Below are positions 11,501-19,939 of a DNA stretch of 64,000 bases, one piece after another. Every line of letters starts with the position of its first letter. Position 1 is the first letter of the stretch. Source of the stretch: Cristatella mucedo (lineage: Eukaryota; Bryozoa; Phylactolaemata; Cristatellidae); the NCBI GenBank assembly GCA_009760855.2, contig WPIO01000016.1, positions 5,291,001-5,355,000 on the forward strand, given 5' to 3'. Under the pieces are notes generated by a model that worked only from the letters and a program-made list of their open reading frames with translations, was not told the DNA's origin and did not search any database. The translations under genes and the position numbers were made by a program.

Positions 11501-14482
11501 ATTCTTAAGAACTTTAATGCACGAGGCAATTCTGTTGTGCCTTCATTTGGAAAGACCACGCACAATAGTCACTGATGTCAAGAGACACAGTGGACCCAAG
11601 AGTACTAGTCCAAGTGCTAGTACTTTTCGTATCCATCAACCGAAGCCTCATGTGCATCGGCTCGATGCCATTCGATTCCAACTGCGACCACTGTAAAATG
11701 TTGAATTTTCACTGTACAGAAAACTATAGAAGAAAACTGCCACTCAGCCTAGACCTCGACCGAGCAGGTCTGCCCATGTAGCAGCAACAGCACCAGCAGC
11801 AGCAGCGATGGTCGTGATGGCACACTAGGTAAGGCGGTTGCTTTCACGACCTCGGTCGCGATTTCGTGGGTTCGATTCCTACGGTGGGCGATCCTTTATC
11901 GCCACTGCAAGCGGTGGTGATAGCCGTAAAAAGCTCTTCTGTCGCTATAAAAAAGAGGCTGTTTAATCAGCTAGGATTTATTTATTTATTTTATGGTCTC
12001 CCCTTGCCCCCTTGCCCCGTCCTCCAGGTAGGGTAAATCCTTTAACACATCTGCCCAATAGGCTTCACACACACCATCCATCACTCGCAGAACCTCAGGC
12101 TGACTGCATGCAGGAGCGATTAAGGAGCGGCTCAGACAGTCCACCGTAGGTGGATGCCTGGGTACTTAGTCAGCCTCCATCAGCACGAACACAAACTACA
12201 ACTAGTTCATGCACTGCATGCATGCATGCATGACCGGTCAGGCAGCAGCAGCAGAAGCAATGCATAGGTCAAACTTCGATCCTCGCTCTTGCAGAGATTG
12301 ACAAGTGCTCACCCTCGCCTTGCCTCAACGGTGGAACCTGTACAGTGCACAGCGCGGCAAACTACTCGTGCGCGTGCACCAGCGACACGTACGGCGACGT
12401 CTGCCAGCACGGTAAGCGGTGCCACGCCCAGTGTGCACGGTGGTGCTGGCGAGAGAAGAGCCTCGCCCGGGCTTCGCCTGGCCACACTGCAGCCTCCTCC
12501 TTAGTCACATAAAGTCTCTCTGCTCTCAGTGGGGAGTTTGCCCTCTTGTTTGTCTTTCTTGCCGTCTGCAGTAGTTATGCACACAGCTTTGCTCTTCTAT
12601 ATAGTTCCAGATCTATTACTTTCCACGTCTGCTATCACTTCTTTGGTCATTCCTCAGTTTTCGTCTTTTTCCAATGAAATTTCAGCATTTTCGGAAGTGC
12701 AGCCCGGCATCAGATTAGTCAGAACGAGGCAGAGCAGTTGGAACTCGTGCCCATCGTGCGAGCAGCCCGTACACAGCGAGCCGTGGGGTGATGGGGAAAA
12801 AAGTCGCCCTCGGCCAGCACCCGTACAAGCTCCGGTAGGCCTTCTCTCGTGATTCGCGTGTCCTCAGCCGTAGCTTTTAATTTAGTAAGCAGTCGAGCTA
12901 CAAGGATCTGAACAGACGTAGGCAGCACAACAAGGGCGTCTGCACAGAGGTAGGTAAAGTTTGGCTCGCATTCCATCGCTCAGTCCTTTCATACCTATCG
13001 TGGCAGAAGGAGAATCTTAGCAGCTTTCAACTTCAGCTCGCGCATCTCCCTCTCTGCCTGCTTGCAGTGGACAATAAAGAGCTACATGCTGCAGCGGGTC
13101 ATAGGTCACGAAGTGGCTCACGAAGAGGCTCCTCCCCCTATTTCATGCAGGCAAAAACAATACCACAGACGATTGCCGGTGTAAATAAAATTATGATCGG
13201 CGCACCTAGGAGCCGAGCAGGCCCTGCTGCCTTCCCTCCCCGATCCTTGCAAGACACCCAAGACGTCCATTCAGCCATCCCCAGCTTGCTGCACCAGGTC
13301 AGGTCATGCATGCATGGCTTGGACCCCTCCTAGGCTCAATCCACATCTGTCACAGGATGAAACGGCAACAGTAGTTAACTGCACACTGCGCTCGTGACTT
13401 TCTAATAGCAAATTAACCTGCAATTGCTAAAAAAAGAAACAAAAAACTCAGCAGCAGTGACCCATGTCCCTCCAAAGCAGATGCACTAACCTCCCGGGCA
13501 TCGACTGGCACACAAACAGCCTACTGCTGCCCCTACCTCTGCTTCTGCTGCTCGTACCGCTGCTTCTGTTCTTGTTACTACTTCTGCTGCTGCTCGTACC
13601 GCTGCTTCTCTTTGTGTTGCTGCCGCTGCTTCTGCTGATCGTACCCCTGCGTCTGTTTGTGTTACTACTTCTGCTGCTGCTGCTGCTGCTTCTGCCAAGG
13701 CTGCAGCTAGCCCAGCAGCAGTGTGATATTGGTTTATAGCTTGGAGTGTCACGTAAGCCGATACAAAACTACTGAACAAGATGGCTTTCTCGTGGCATGC
13801 TTTCATTTGGCTGATGGCACATGTAACACAGTGCTCTTGCCCAACTTACCGGATAGCACGATCACGACTTGGTCGTTCGAGCATGTGGATTCATTCAGTC
13901 CATGCAGGTTCCTAGCTGGTTTTGCTCACAGTCGTCGATCGTTCGTGCGTTACAGCTCGGATACAGCAGCGGCAGACATTTTGCCTAGCGCTCGGTGGTA
14001 AGTAGAAGCCAGCAGCCTGCCCAGGCACCCATGCACACTGCCTTAGCTCTGCCCGAAGGCATGGTTTCTACTGCTGCTGCAATACTTTGAGCTGCTGCTG
14101 CTGCTGAGTAATTCTCCAGGTGTTTCTTGGCAGCTGCTGTTCCTCAGACACTTTGCAGCTATACACCTATACAGTTCCAGCATCTTTGTCCGAGCCAAGA
14201 CCTTAGCATATGAAGCGCACGAGCCTGCTGCCAGTGCCCTAGCAATAATAATAAGGATAAAAGCATTTGTATAGCACCCTCAGTAACTAAATCTCTTTAT
14301 AGGCACCTTTTACATATGCTGTAAAGGAGGCCAGTCAACCTGGTCTGTGGTATCAAGTATCATCGGTCACCTTTGTTGAATTCGACCATCAGCAGCATTC
14401 ATGTGGCTCCAAATGTCCAAATGGATATTGCAATGTCGAATGGATGTGAAATATGGAATATGGATATGGAATATGGAGTATG

Positions 14483-14522
<40 letters not shown>

Positions 14523-16596
14523 GTATATATGTGTGTGTGTGTGTGTATGGAATATTGAATATGGAATGTGGAAAATGGATATGCATATTGATATAGAATA
14601 TGGATATATAATGATTTTCGAATGGATGTAGGTGGACGGAAGAAAAGATATCTTTGTTACGAATGAGGTTTAGTGGCTTGCGAGTGCCTGGACAGAACTA
14701 AGCTGCAAACGTCTAGTCTCAGCTTTGGCAAGACAAATGCCGGTGATGCCCCCAGCCTTGGAATCATGGCTTGTTTGTGCGGCACCAAGCAAGCAGGTAT
14801 GCTGACAGTAGCAGAACAAGGTAGCAACGAAAAGTGCCCATGCCTTAGGATAACAAGTCCATGTCAAGAGAGTAGAGTAGCCTAAGCAACAGCCACTGAG
14901 TGTCGTGGGTTCGAATGCTGCTTTTGGGCCATCCTTTAATGCCAACTACAAGCGAAGGTGCAGAAAAGGCTCTTCTGCCGAAAAGGCTCTTCTGCAGTGA
15001 TGCAAAAGTGGCTGCTAAATCAGCTAACAGTTTTTACCGGCCTTCACTGGCAGCTATGGTGTGCAACAACCCTCTTCAAGACCGTTAGCAGCAGAAGCTT
15101 TTGCTCTGCAGGTCCTAGACTATGGGGCTCACTTCTACAATTATTATGCAGTGACATTTTTTCTCTTGCTGCCGACTGTGGCACATCCTTTTCAGCCGTC
15201 CTGAACTGCTACCTCCATGCTACCGACAACTTTAACTGCTCTCCTGTCTCAGCTATGCTTCTCATTTTCTCTTTGCTGCATGAGATGAAGTCTTTTAGCT
15301 ACCGTGTGAACACCTTACAGCTGCAGCGGAGGCTTTGAGAGCTCTGGAGAAAACTCTCCTGTGTAAACACCCACCAAACTTGGTCCTTGTGGCTTTGCGG
15401 AGTTACAGCCAGAGATGCATTGCATCCCAATCCTCGTATGGCTTAAAGCCTAGAGCACAACTCAGCTTAACTGATGTGGTACCACTGACAGCCTATTACA
15501 TGGCTTAGGTTTGTATACTGCCGAACCTTGGATTAGAACATAACCGGCTAAAAGCTGATATAATTCATGAACAGCCATTAATGAATATTTTGGCAGTGAT
15601 AATGGTGGCTGTTTGAGCTTGCCACCAGTTCATATTCATGTAATCGCTGTGCGACTCAGACGTCATACAGCACTGGATGTTACACTTATATCATCACGTG
15701 AGTGTCACGTGTCCCCTGTCTGTACTGTTTGCATGTCGAGTTAGATTAGCTGCAGTGCTTTCCTTTGCAGTGTTTATTGTTGAAGAAAAACCCATGGCTG
15801 TAAGAGTAATAGTAATGGTAATAATAACTATAATAAAATAATGATAATGCCTTTCTATCCGAAGTGCCAGGCGACTGAATCATAGATGCCCAGCAGCCAG
15901 ATTGGTCAGCCGGTAGGTAGCAGCAGCCCCAGAATGCAAATGGCATTCGTTAACGAGTGCAGTCATGTACTCCTGCAGGCATTCAGCGTGCAGTTGCACT
16001 GAGGCCGGCTTCCTACGTTTTGCATCGCAGCCAGTGACCAGTCGTGGTGTCAGGACTGGTACCTCATCGCCGCTCTGGTGCTGGCCATCATCATGTTCAT
16101 AGCATGCATCAGCCGCGCCGGAGCCTGCATCAAGCGGCTGCGCTGCTCGAGAAACACCGAGCGCCATCCCATGTCGGCAGAAGGTGAACGCTCGTCGGTC
16201 GCAGCGGTGGGTGGATGCATCAACTCGATGATGCCACGAGCACCAGCAGCAGCAAGAGCAGCAGCAGCACCAGCAGCTGTAGAATCAATGCTTGTCTGAG
16301 TATGCATCTATTGGTAAAGAACGGATGATGGAAAGATTGATGTTAACGATAAATTGCCAGCAGTTTAGTGCATTGACTGTTCTAGACAATGAATTAGCAA
16401 AACCTGGAAAAAGAGATTGTGCTTGAGTAAAACCTGGGCAAAGCACTGAGGCATTTCTCAAAGTCGAGTTTCTATGAGTTAAGTATCTGCAAGCACAGCT
16501 TCATTGATGAAATTCGCACGACCGCTTTTTTGTCTTTCCACAGGTTTTCAGGCAACATCGTGCCGTGCTAGGCAGCAGCAATTCGAAAAGTCCTGA
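2312..16596 (+). CDS. EGF-repeat type I membrane protein (3' part of gene)
   Basis: Six exons are joined by matching splice phases: 2312-2562, 5929-6105, 10242-10456, 12297-12411, 16031-16183 and probably 16544-16596. The product is the C-terminal part of a cell-surface protein: the last two cysteines of one EGF-like domain, six complete EGF-like domains, one hydrophobic membrane helix (core LIAALVLAIIMFIACI) and a short basic cytoplasmic tail. Two domains (ii, iv) start with Ca-binding type DxDEC/VDEC motifs and carry the C-x-N-x4-[YF]-x-C-x-C hydroxylation pattern. Three domains carry C-x-S-x-P-C (Notch-type O-glucose) and two carry CLNGGTC (O-fucose). Such proteins usually act in adhesion or signalling. 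The cytoplasmic tail lacks a recognisable Notch, Delta or Crumbs motif, so no orthologue is named. The 5' exons lie upstream of the window. Confidence 0.8.
2563..4572 (+). other. Intron A-B, first part: nothing recognised
   Basis: Mostly AT-rich unique-looking sequence within the intron of the EGF gene. No further EGF-type exon was seen, and none is needed because exon A (phase 1 end) joins exon B (phase 1 start) in frame. Confidence 0.55.
4573..4752 (+). mobile_element. tRNA-derived SINE, family I
   Basis: The head resembles a tRNA gene with a B-box 'ggttcgattcc'. It is followed by a family-specific body ('gtgggcgatt..ttattgccactgcaagcggtgg', 'aaaggctcttctgtcgctat') and a 3' tail 'gaggctgtttaatcagctag' ending in a T run. 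The same structure recurs at least eight more times in the window. Confidence 0.88.
4753..5928 (+). other. Intron A-B, remainder
   Basis: No exon or classified repeat recognised. The stretch just before exon B is GC-rich and open in one frame, but it contains no conserved pattern and lies 5' of a clear acceptor. Confidence 0.45.
5929..6105 (+). CDS. EGF gene exon B
   Basis: The acceptor is 'cttgcag' (AG 5927-5928) and the donor is CACG|GTGCGA at 6106; the exon is 59 codons, phase 1 to phase 1. It finishes domain ii (DYEG joined to DHC), then encodes domain iii (SACLSGPCFNGGVC...CACAGGYAGTFC) and the start of calcium-binding domain iv (DEVDECLSAPCVHG). CLSGPC and CLSAPC both fit the Notch-type O-glucose consensus. 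Confidence 0.88.
6106..6784 (+). other. Intron B-C, first part
   Basis: No exon seen. Around 6655-6720 there is a short diverged reverse-oriented LINE tail (AAT-rich run, then an 'agagagctaaatctc' segment). The rest is unclassified. Confidence 0.45.
6785..7010 (+). mobile_element. LINE 3' end fragment
   Basis: It holds the 'gctcccaaagcctg' block, the 'ccttgactt' block and the tail 'tgtaaagtacctggaaataggtttagttctcttaggg' (split by mismatches), matching the end of the 8401-10190 element. Heavily diverged. Confidence 0.7.
7165..7465 (+). mobile_element. LINE 3' end fragment
   Basis: Second sense fragment in this intron. It matches the last coding codons of the LINE, the 'gtgattcgt.cttg.tgtg' 3' UTR block and the tail 'gcctagaaagagatttgg' followed by 'attattgt'. 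Its coding part is too short to carry a domain. Confidence 0.78.
7478..8228 (-). mobile_element. Reverse-oriented LINE 3' remnant
   Basis: On the minus strand this matches the tail and part of the C-terminal coding region of the LINE. The block 'gtggtcatctagcgaaaggtcactttgg' at about 8131-8158 (written in two parts: 'gtggtcatctagc', 'gaaaggtcactttgg') mirrors the sense sequence at 9361-9390. The middle (about 7790-8050) is hard to align and may hold an insertion. Confidence 0.7.
8401..9933 (+). CDS. LINE reverse transcriptase (ORF2 C-terminal part)
   Basis: The frame reads through 8401-8514 upstream of the first ATG (8515) with in-family sequence (KSSGPFSHVLL..., then SLASG...PLLKK), so the real protein began further 5' and is truncated. 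RT blocks in order: NYRPVSLLPFLSK, FQSGF..NHSTESALL, LLILLDLSAAFDTIDH, GVPQGSVLGPVLF, FYADDTQLYL (the catalytic YADD), then the thumb and a C-terminal region ending SYAPKAWSSLL...FKKNLK. These motifs fit the CR1/L2/Rex1 group of the Jockey superfamily from memory; exact clade placement is inference. It would act in target-primed reverse transcription if full length; as it stands it is an isolated fragment. Confidence 0.9.
   Translation, partial: PEVHIPIKEDNKSSGPFSHVLLLRCIDLLLPCITNVINMSLASGHVLTPFKKPVVRPLLKKATLEQENLSNYRPVSLLPFLSKTLEPVVADQLNSYIETSNLASIFQSGFNANHSTESALLRVYNDLLRNADMGKVSLLILLDLSAAFDTIDHKVLLERLSSSLGVTGTALQWFRSYLSGRLQSIDVNGQRSSEVPLKYGVPQGSVLGPVLFTVYTLPLADVIAKHNLGFHFYADDTQLYLCFDPSQPSSTSISPNSLAACIDDIRIWMATNFLKLNDDKSNLLVMGKPSVIQRLERLTLKIGSASISPVESTRNLGVIFQSDLSLDDHISSTVKSAYFQLRNIAKIRACVDKDTMSKLVHAFETSRLDFCNSLLAGLPACAIRRLQLVENSAARLVCREHCSCLITPALADLHWLTIKQWIDFKVLSLTFRSLHSLTPAYLSDLLPDQAKHRTTCISESNSLPMPYTNLKSFGDRAFSSYAPKAWSSLLTCIRTSPDLTTFKKNLKTPI
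10113..10190 (+). repeat. LINE 3' tail with conserved hairpins
   Basis: The sequence 'aagcgcctagaaagagactg' continues to 'agttctcttagggcacttt'. AAGAGA can pair with TCTCTT and GCGCCT with AGGGC(A/G)C, giving a stem with small imperfections. A second perfect stem, GGCACTT-TATC-AAGTGCC, follows directly before the TTA repeats. The same layout recurs in other LINE copies and in SINE family II, consistent with an RNA structure recognised by the reverse transcriptase. Confidence 0.75.
10242..10456 (+). CDS. EGF gene exon C
   Basis: The acceptor is 'ccttttgccatag' (AG 10240-10241). The incoming G plus GC completes the glycine of CVHG, giving a seamless domain iv (CVHGTCYNNVDGFSCTCTDGWQGLQC). Domain v follows (CTQSPSPCPTNTSEPNGC...CVCISGYTGESC) with a potential N-glycosylation site (NTS). 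The best donor is GTC|GTTAAGT at 10457, in phase 0. The only in-frame phase-1 alternative further on would add a cysteine-rich stretch that does not look like EGF sequence. Confidence 0.82.
10457..11809 (+). other. Intron C-D, no gene content seen
   Basis: AT-rich intronic sequence without long frames or recognised repeats up to the SINE at 11810. Confidence 0.5.
11810..11994 (+). mobile_element. tRNA-derived SINE, family I
   Basis: Well-preserved copy: tRNA-like head ('gatggcacactaggtaaggcgg', B-box 'ggttcgattcc'), body 'gcaagcggtggtgatagccg', tail 'gaggctgtttaatcagctag' and a terminal ATTT-type repeat. Confidence 0.9.
12297..12411 (+). CDS. EGF gene exon D
   Basis: It encodes domain vi: IDKCSPSPCLNGGTC...NYSCACTSDTYGDVCQH, with a CLNGGTC O-fucose type site and an NYS N-glycosylation site. 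The acceptor is 'ctcttgcagag': AG at 12295-12296 gives phase 0, matching exon C. AG at 12293-12294 would add two bases and need a phase-1 partner. The donor is CACG|GTAAGC at 12412, phase 1. Confidence 0.82.
12412..13523 (+). other. Intron D-E, first part
   Basis: No exon recognised. Acceptor-like tracts exist (for example near 13065), but no EGF or membrane sequence follows, and exon D joins exon E in frame without an intermediate. Confidence 0.45.
13524..13720. repeat. CTG/CTT-type trinucleotide and minisatellite tract
   Basis: Imperfect triplet repeats (ctgctt, ctgctg, gtaccgctg) of about 200 bp. They create a low-complexity poly-Leu open frame on the plus strand and a poly-Ala frame on the minus strand, neither likely to be real. 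Confidence 0.9.
14245..14340 (-). mobile_element. LINE or SINE-II 3' tail fragment
   Basis: Reverse-oriented family tail: an AAT run, 'gcatttgtatagcaccctcag', 'aaatctctttataggcacc', then the adjacent 'atgctgtaaaggaggcc' seen in other minus-strand copies. Confidence 0.7.
14485..14546. repeat. TA/TG microsatellite
   Basis: An (AT)n run passing into (GT)n, flanked by imperfect 'atggaatatgg' repeats from about 14440 to 14610. Confidence 0.95.
14870..15038 (+). mobile_element. Diverged SINE, family I
   Basis: It retains the B-box-like 'gggttcgaatgctgc', the body piece 'aaaggctcttctgc' (partly duplicated) and the tail 'gctgctaaatcagcta'. More degraded than the copies at 4573 and 11810. Confidence 0.75.
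15329..15425 (-). repeat. Unclassified dispersed repeat, copy 1
   Basis: It contains 'gtggctttgcggagttaca' and 'ggagaaaactctcc'. These blocks are shared, in one orientation or the other, with 29036-29130, 44078-44150, 58697-58800 and 63945-64000. No known family recognised. Confidence 0.55.
15426..16030 (+). other. Intron D-E, 3' part
   Basis: No exon seen. An AATAATA-rich stretch near 15810-15850 may be another eroded retroelement tail. Confidence 0.4.
16031..16183 (+). CDS. EGF gene exon E (transmembrane segment)
   Basis: The acceptor is 'ttgcatcgcag' (AG 16029-16030) and the donor is GAAG|GTGAAC at 16184; 51 codons, phase 1 to phase 1. It encodes a short juxtamembrane piece (SDQSWCQDW), a hydrophobic helix of about 20 residues (YLIAALVLAIIMFIACI) and a basic stop-transfer region (KRLRCSRNTER). 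This is the organisation of a single-pass type I protein directly after domain vi. If the donor is not used, the frame runs on to a stop near 16299 with a low-complexity Ala-rich end. Confidence 0.8.
16544..16596 (+). CDS. Probable terminal exon F of the EGF gene
   Basis: A strong pyrimidine-rich acceptor (ttttttgtctttccacag, ending at 16543) is followed in the required phase by 17 codons (GFQATSCRARQQQFEKS) and a stop at 16594-16596. The cytoplasmic tail would total about 40 residues. No AATAAA lies close downstream, so both this exon and the read-through alternative at 16184-16299 remain open. Confidence 0.4.
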
Positions 16597-16674
16597 ACGA
16601 CACATCGATTCGTTTGGAGCTAGCCTAAACCGCACTGCCTCTAAGTAAGTGGCTGCCGTGTGTGTTATTCATCT

Positions 16675-16678
16675 CTAC

Positions 16679-16772
<94 letters not shown>
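16675..16772. repeat. GA microsatellite
   Basis: About 95 bp of (GA)n with one GG interruption. Confidence 0.97.
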
Positions 16773-16775
<3 letters not shown>

Positions 16776-17437
16776 GCAGCAGAATTGAACAATCTCAAAT
16801 TTTCACCCTAATCCGTCCCGTTCTTTTTTTACCTTAATCATCTTTGTTCTTGTGGTAGCTATTAGAAGAAAAAAATCTGCCAGCTACCCTGCCAGTGGGT
16901 TTGTTAAGTATGAGTTAGGGCCGGGAGGAGGTTGCTACGGCTGGCCAGGTACAAGCTTGTGATGAGAGGTAAGTACCGGCTTATCATGAGTAGCAGCAGG
17001 GACAGTGATCGACAGCTAAGAGCTTCCACCTGTCAACGAGTCACCAGCATTTGGCTCTGATCAGAGCCATTGGTAGACCGATTCAAAGATTAATGGGTGC
17101 TTAGGAAATACCTAAAAAATTGGGTGACAAACGACTTGAAGCTTAATGGGCAGCTCCCATTTTTCAAAAATACCTAAAAAAAAAATTAAAGCTTCATAGG
17201 TGGACCCCAAGCAATGCTATTAGGCCTCAGGTCACGCTCGAATAACAGCGACCCAACTGGGATTGCTTGCAGGTGACTCTCCGGCTGCAGCCATGTTTCT
17301 GGCCTGCCAAATTTGTATGCTTAGTCGTCAGCTAATCACCGTTGTGTAAGCACACATGCATGCTCAGATGTTCAGGCACTGTACGGTGGCAAGTCGTTGG
17401 AATGGGTGGTGCATAGGCTTAAAGCCATACATAAATA
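16773..17437. other. Intergenic, nothing recognised
   Basis: It contains two near-duplicated 'tacctaaaaaa' pieces around 17105-17180. No gene seen. Confidence 0.4.
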
Positions 17438-17600
17438 CTAGCTGATTTAACAGCCTCTTTTGTTTAGCGACTGAAGAGCATTTACAGCTATCACAACCAC
17501 TTGCTGTGGCAATATTGGATTGCCCACCACAGGATTCGAGCCCACGACTTCGGGACCGAAGTCGTGAAAAGCACCTATCACCTAGTGTGCCAGCACGGCT
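17438..17600 (-). mobile_element. SINE, family I
   Basis: Reverse-oriented: starts with the tail complement 'ctagctgatttaacagcctc', passes 'gcgactgaagagc' and 'gcccaccacaggattcgagcc', and ends with the head complement 'cacctagtgtgccagcacgg'. Confidence 0.88.
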
Positions 17601-18331
17601 GTACAGGGTAGTAGTGCCAATACGGGGTAGTGTGCACTGACTGTACTCCGTGCTGCAGGGCTGTGCCTCTATCTGTGCCTGGATGGGCACAGATGCTGCC
17701 GTGGAACTGGTGTGTAAGAAGTGTCCTGCACCCCGAGGTTTGCTGGCTGAAGTCCGTAGCTATGATCTGTAGTCGAACACTCTAAACCACTCACTACCGC
17801 TGCCAGAGCTGCTTTCGTTTTACAGTCATATGCAAGGATTAAATTCGGGAGGGTAGCAACTCGGGAGTTGTTTTCCGGCTCGTTAAAACCGATGCTTTGC
17901 AAAGTAAAGTGAATTAGTTGAGAAAGTGGAAAATCGGCACCCAACTACCAAACTGTACAAGCCCCTTAGTTCTGGGTGTGCAAAAGTGAGTGCCTGTTTG
18001 TTGGCATGGGCCTAAGTGCTTGTATGTGAGTCTGCCGGCGTGCTTTGTACATGTTTGCTTGTGGCTGCACGTAAATCAAAGTGTGCTTGCATGTGTGCAC
18101 GGGTCGCCTGGTCGGCTGAGGAGGTTCGGTCACCGGATCGCCCAAGGCACATTTATACACCAATCCCATCGCTTCCCTGAACACACACCCCTTGCCCATT
18201 CAGTAAAGGCCAGTCACGTGGCTTCACCATGTGAGTGGCCTTTAAGGCCCCAAAGTCTTTTAGAGTTCAATAGTGAGTATAATAGAGAGCAAGATGCTAT
18301 GTGCTTCCATAGGTTTGGCTCCTGCCTGGGG
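17601..18331. other. Intergenic, nothing recognised
   Basis: No exon or classified repeat. A 'ttgcatgtgtgcac..tgtgcttg' rich part near 17980-18100 is low complexity. Confidence 0.4.
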
Positions 18332-18440
18332 TGAATAAATAATAATAAGGATTATAATCGTGATGATTGTAATACAACACACATGTAGTAGCCTAAAAGA
18401 ACTAAATCTCTTTCTAAGCTTTGAACATGTGCTGAACAGA
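18332..18440 (-). mobile_element. LINE 3' tail fragment
   Basis: An AATAATAATAAGG run followed by 'aagaactaaatctctttcta', the minus-strand family tail. Confidence 0.65.
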
Positions 18441-19209
18441 ATCTGTCGACTGGTTAGTTAAAATTGTACTGCAGTGGAAAATGAGAAATGTGGACAACTG
18501 ACCGTAGTTCTCAAAGAGGATGTAACCAGATGTCCACTTTCTCAGATTTAACTCTACATCAAAATGGAATGCTCGGTCTGATCATGTTTTAACGTCTGTA
18601 AGCTTGCCTTCCAGCGGGTTTAGAAAACTAACTTCTTTTACTGCAGTGCACACTCAGAGATCTTGCAGTCTAGAGGAAGTGCTGCATGCAAAACATGCCT
18701 GATGACTCTATGGGCCTACACCCGTGACTCAATGTACTACAGACATTCAATAGCACTTGCATTGAGCTTTTTAAGATTTGCCTCTATTTGCCCTTGCAGC
18801 CTATATTGCCTTGCTCCTCCTGCAAACAGCAAGTAAGACTGAGTAGGTAAGACTAAGTTTGCCCAGACTGGTTGATTGATGGCATGGTTCATGCAAAAAT
18901 TAGGAAAGGCATAAAACGGTCCACTACAGATGCGTGGTGGACACAACTTTCGAGTAACATGTTAATATACATGAAAAAGTGTTGATACGATCGAGCCATA
19001 AAGTGAAGTAAAGGTCGGGTGATTGAAAAGCTTGATTTAAACAGCAGCATCCGTGGCTTTGTTTTCGGTTGTAGCAGCTGGCAGAGGAGAAACCGGCAGC
19101 AGCAGCCAGGCTTTGGGTACTAACCCTACCTTGTCTACAGGATCCTAGAACCTCATGTGCACACACCCCACGGCTGGCAGAGGTGCAGGCAGCAATGAGT
19201 AACTGGGAT

Positions 19210-19212
<3 letters not shown>
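18441..19212. other. Intergenic, nothing recognised
   Basis: No gene-like frame or known repeat noticed. Confidence 0.4.
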
Positions 19213-19281
<69 letters not shown>

Positions 19282-19338
19282 TATCCCTATATACATATAT
19301 ATCCCTATATACATATATATCCCTATATACATATATAT

Positions 19339-19372
<34 letters not shown>

Positions 19373-19400
19373 TGAGAATGCATATATATATATATATATA
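19213..19400. repeat. TA microsatellite with embedded 20-bp tandem repeat
   Basis: A pure TA run is followed by four copies of an approximately 20-bp unit 'catatatatccctatata' between about 19275 and 19345, then TA again. The break 'gctgagaatgca' at about 19371 is also found inside the neighbouring inverted-repeat arm. Confidence 0.95.
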
Positions 19401-19401
19401 C

Positions 19402-19939
19402 CCCTAACTCCTTCCTGCCCTTCCTGCACCCTAGTGCATTCTCAGCATCAGTGCCCGGGTGATCAGCAGCCCTGCCTTTTGAACTGCCATTTAATCCCAA
19501 TTAAAGCCCGAAATAGCATGGGTGTCGCAAGGTTCAAAGCTTGACCTCGATGGGCCCACGATGACTCGGCATCATGCATCACACCGTTGGCTAGGGGTGA
19601 GGTGGCAGGCAGGAGACCATAGTATACTTACTGCCTTCCCCCCCCCCCCTTTTTTTTATTGTCCTGCAGCTGCCTCTCTAAGAACATAATCTCTCCACAT
19701 GCCTGCTTGGGATCGGTCTCCTGCCTGCCACCTCTCCACCTCACCCCTCGCCAACGGTGTGATGCATGATGCCGAGTCATCGTGGGCCCATCGAGGTCAA
19801 GCTTTGAACCTTGCGACACCCATGCTATTTCGGTCTTTAATTGGGATTAAATGGCAGTTCAAAAGGCAGGGCTGCTGATCACCCGGGCACTGATGCTGAG
19901 AATGCACTAGGGTGCAGGAAGTGCAGGAAGGAGTTAGGG
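19402..19939. repeat. Long near-perfect inverted repeat (foldback)
   Basis: The left arm is 19402-19618 and the right arm about 19715-19939, with a 96-bp spacer. Reading the right arm on the other strand reproduces the left arm with only about three substitutions and one 6-bp indel over roughly 215 bp. The spacer carries C-run/T-run and 'ctgcctctctaag' sequence. No coding function or transposase was seen. It could be a foldback element, a recent inverted duplication or an assembly artefact. Confidence 0.93.

Noticed and set aside
13464-13806. Poly-Leu/poly-Ala frames suggestive of a membrane or secreted peptide
   Set aside because: They come from an imperfect CTG/CTT triplet tract inside an intron.
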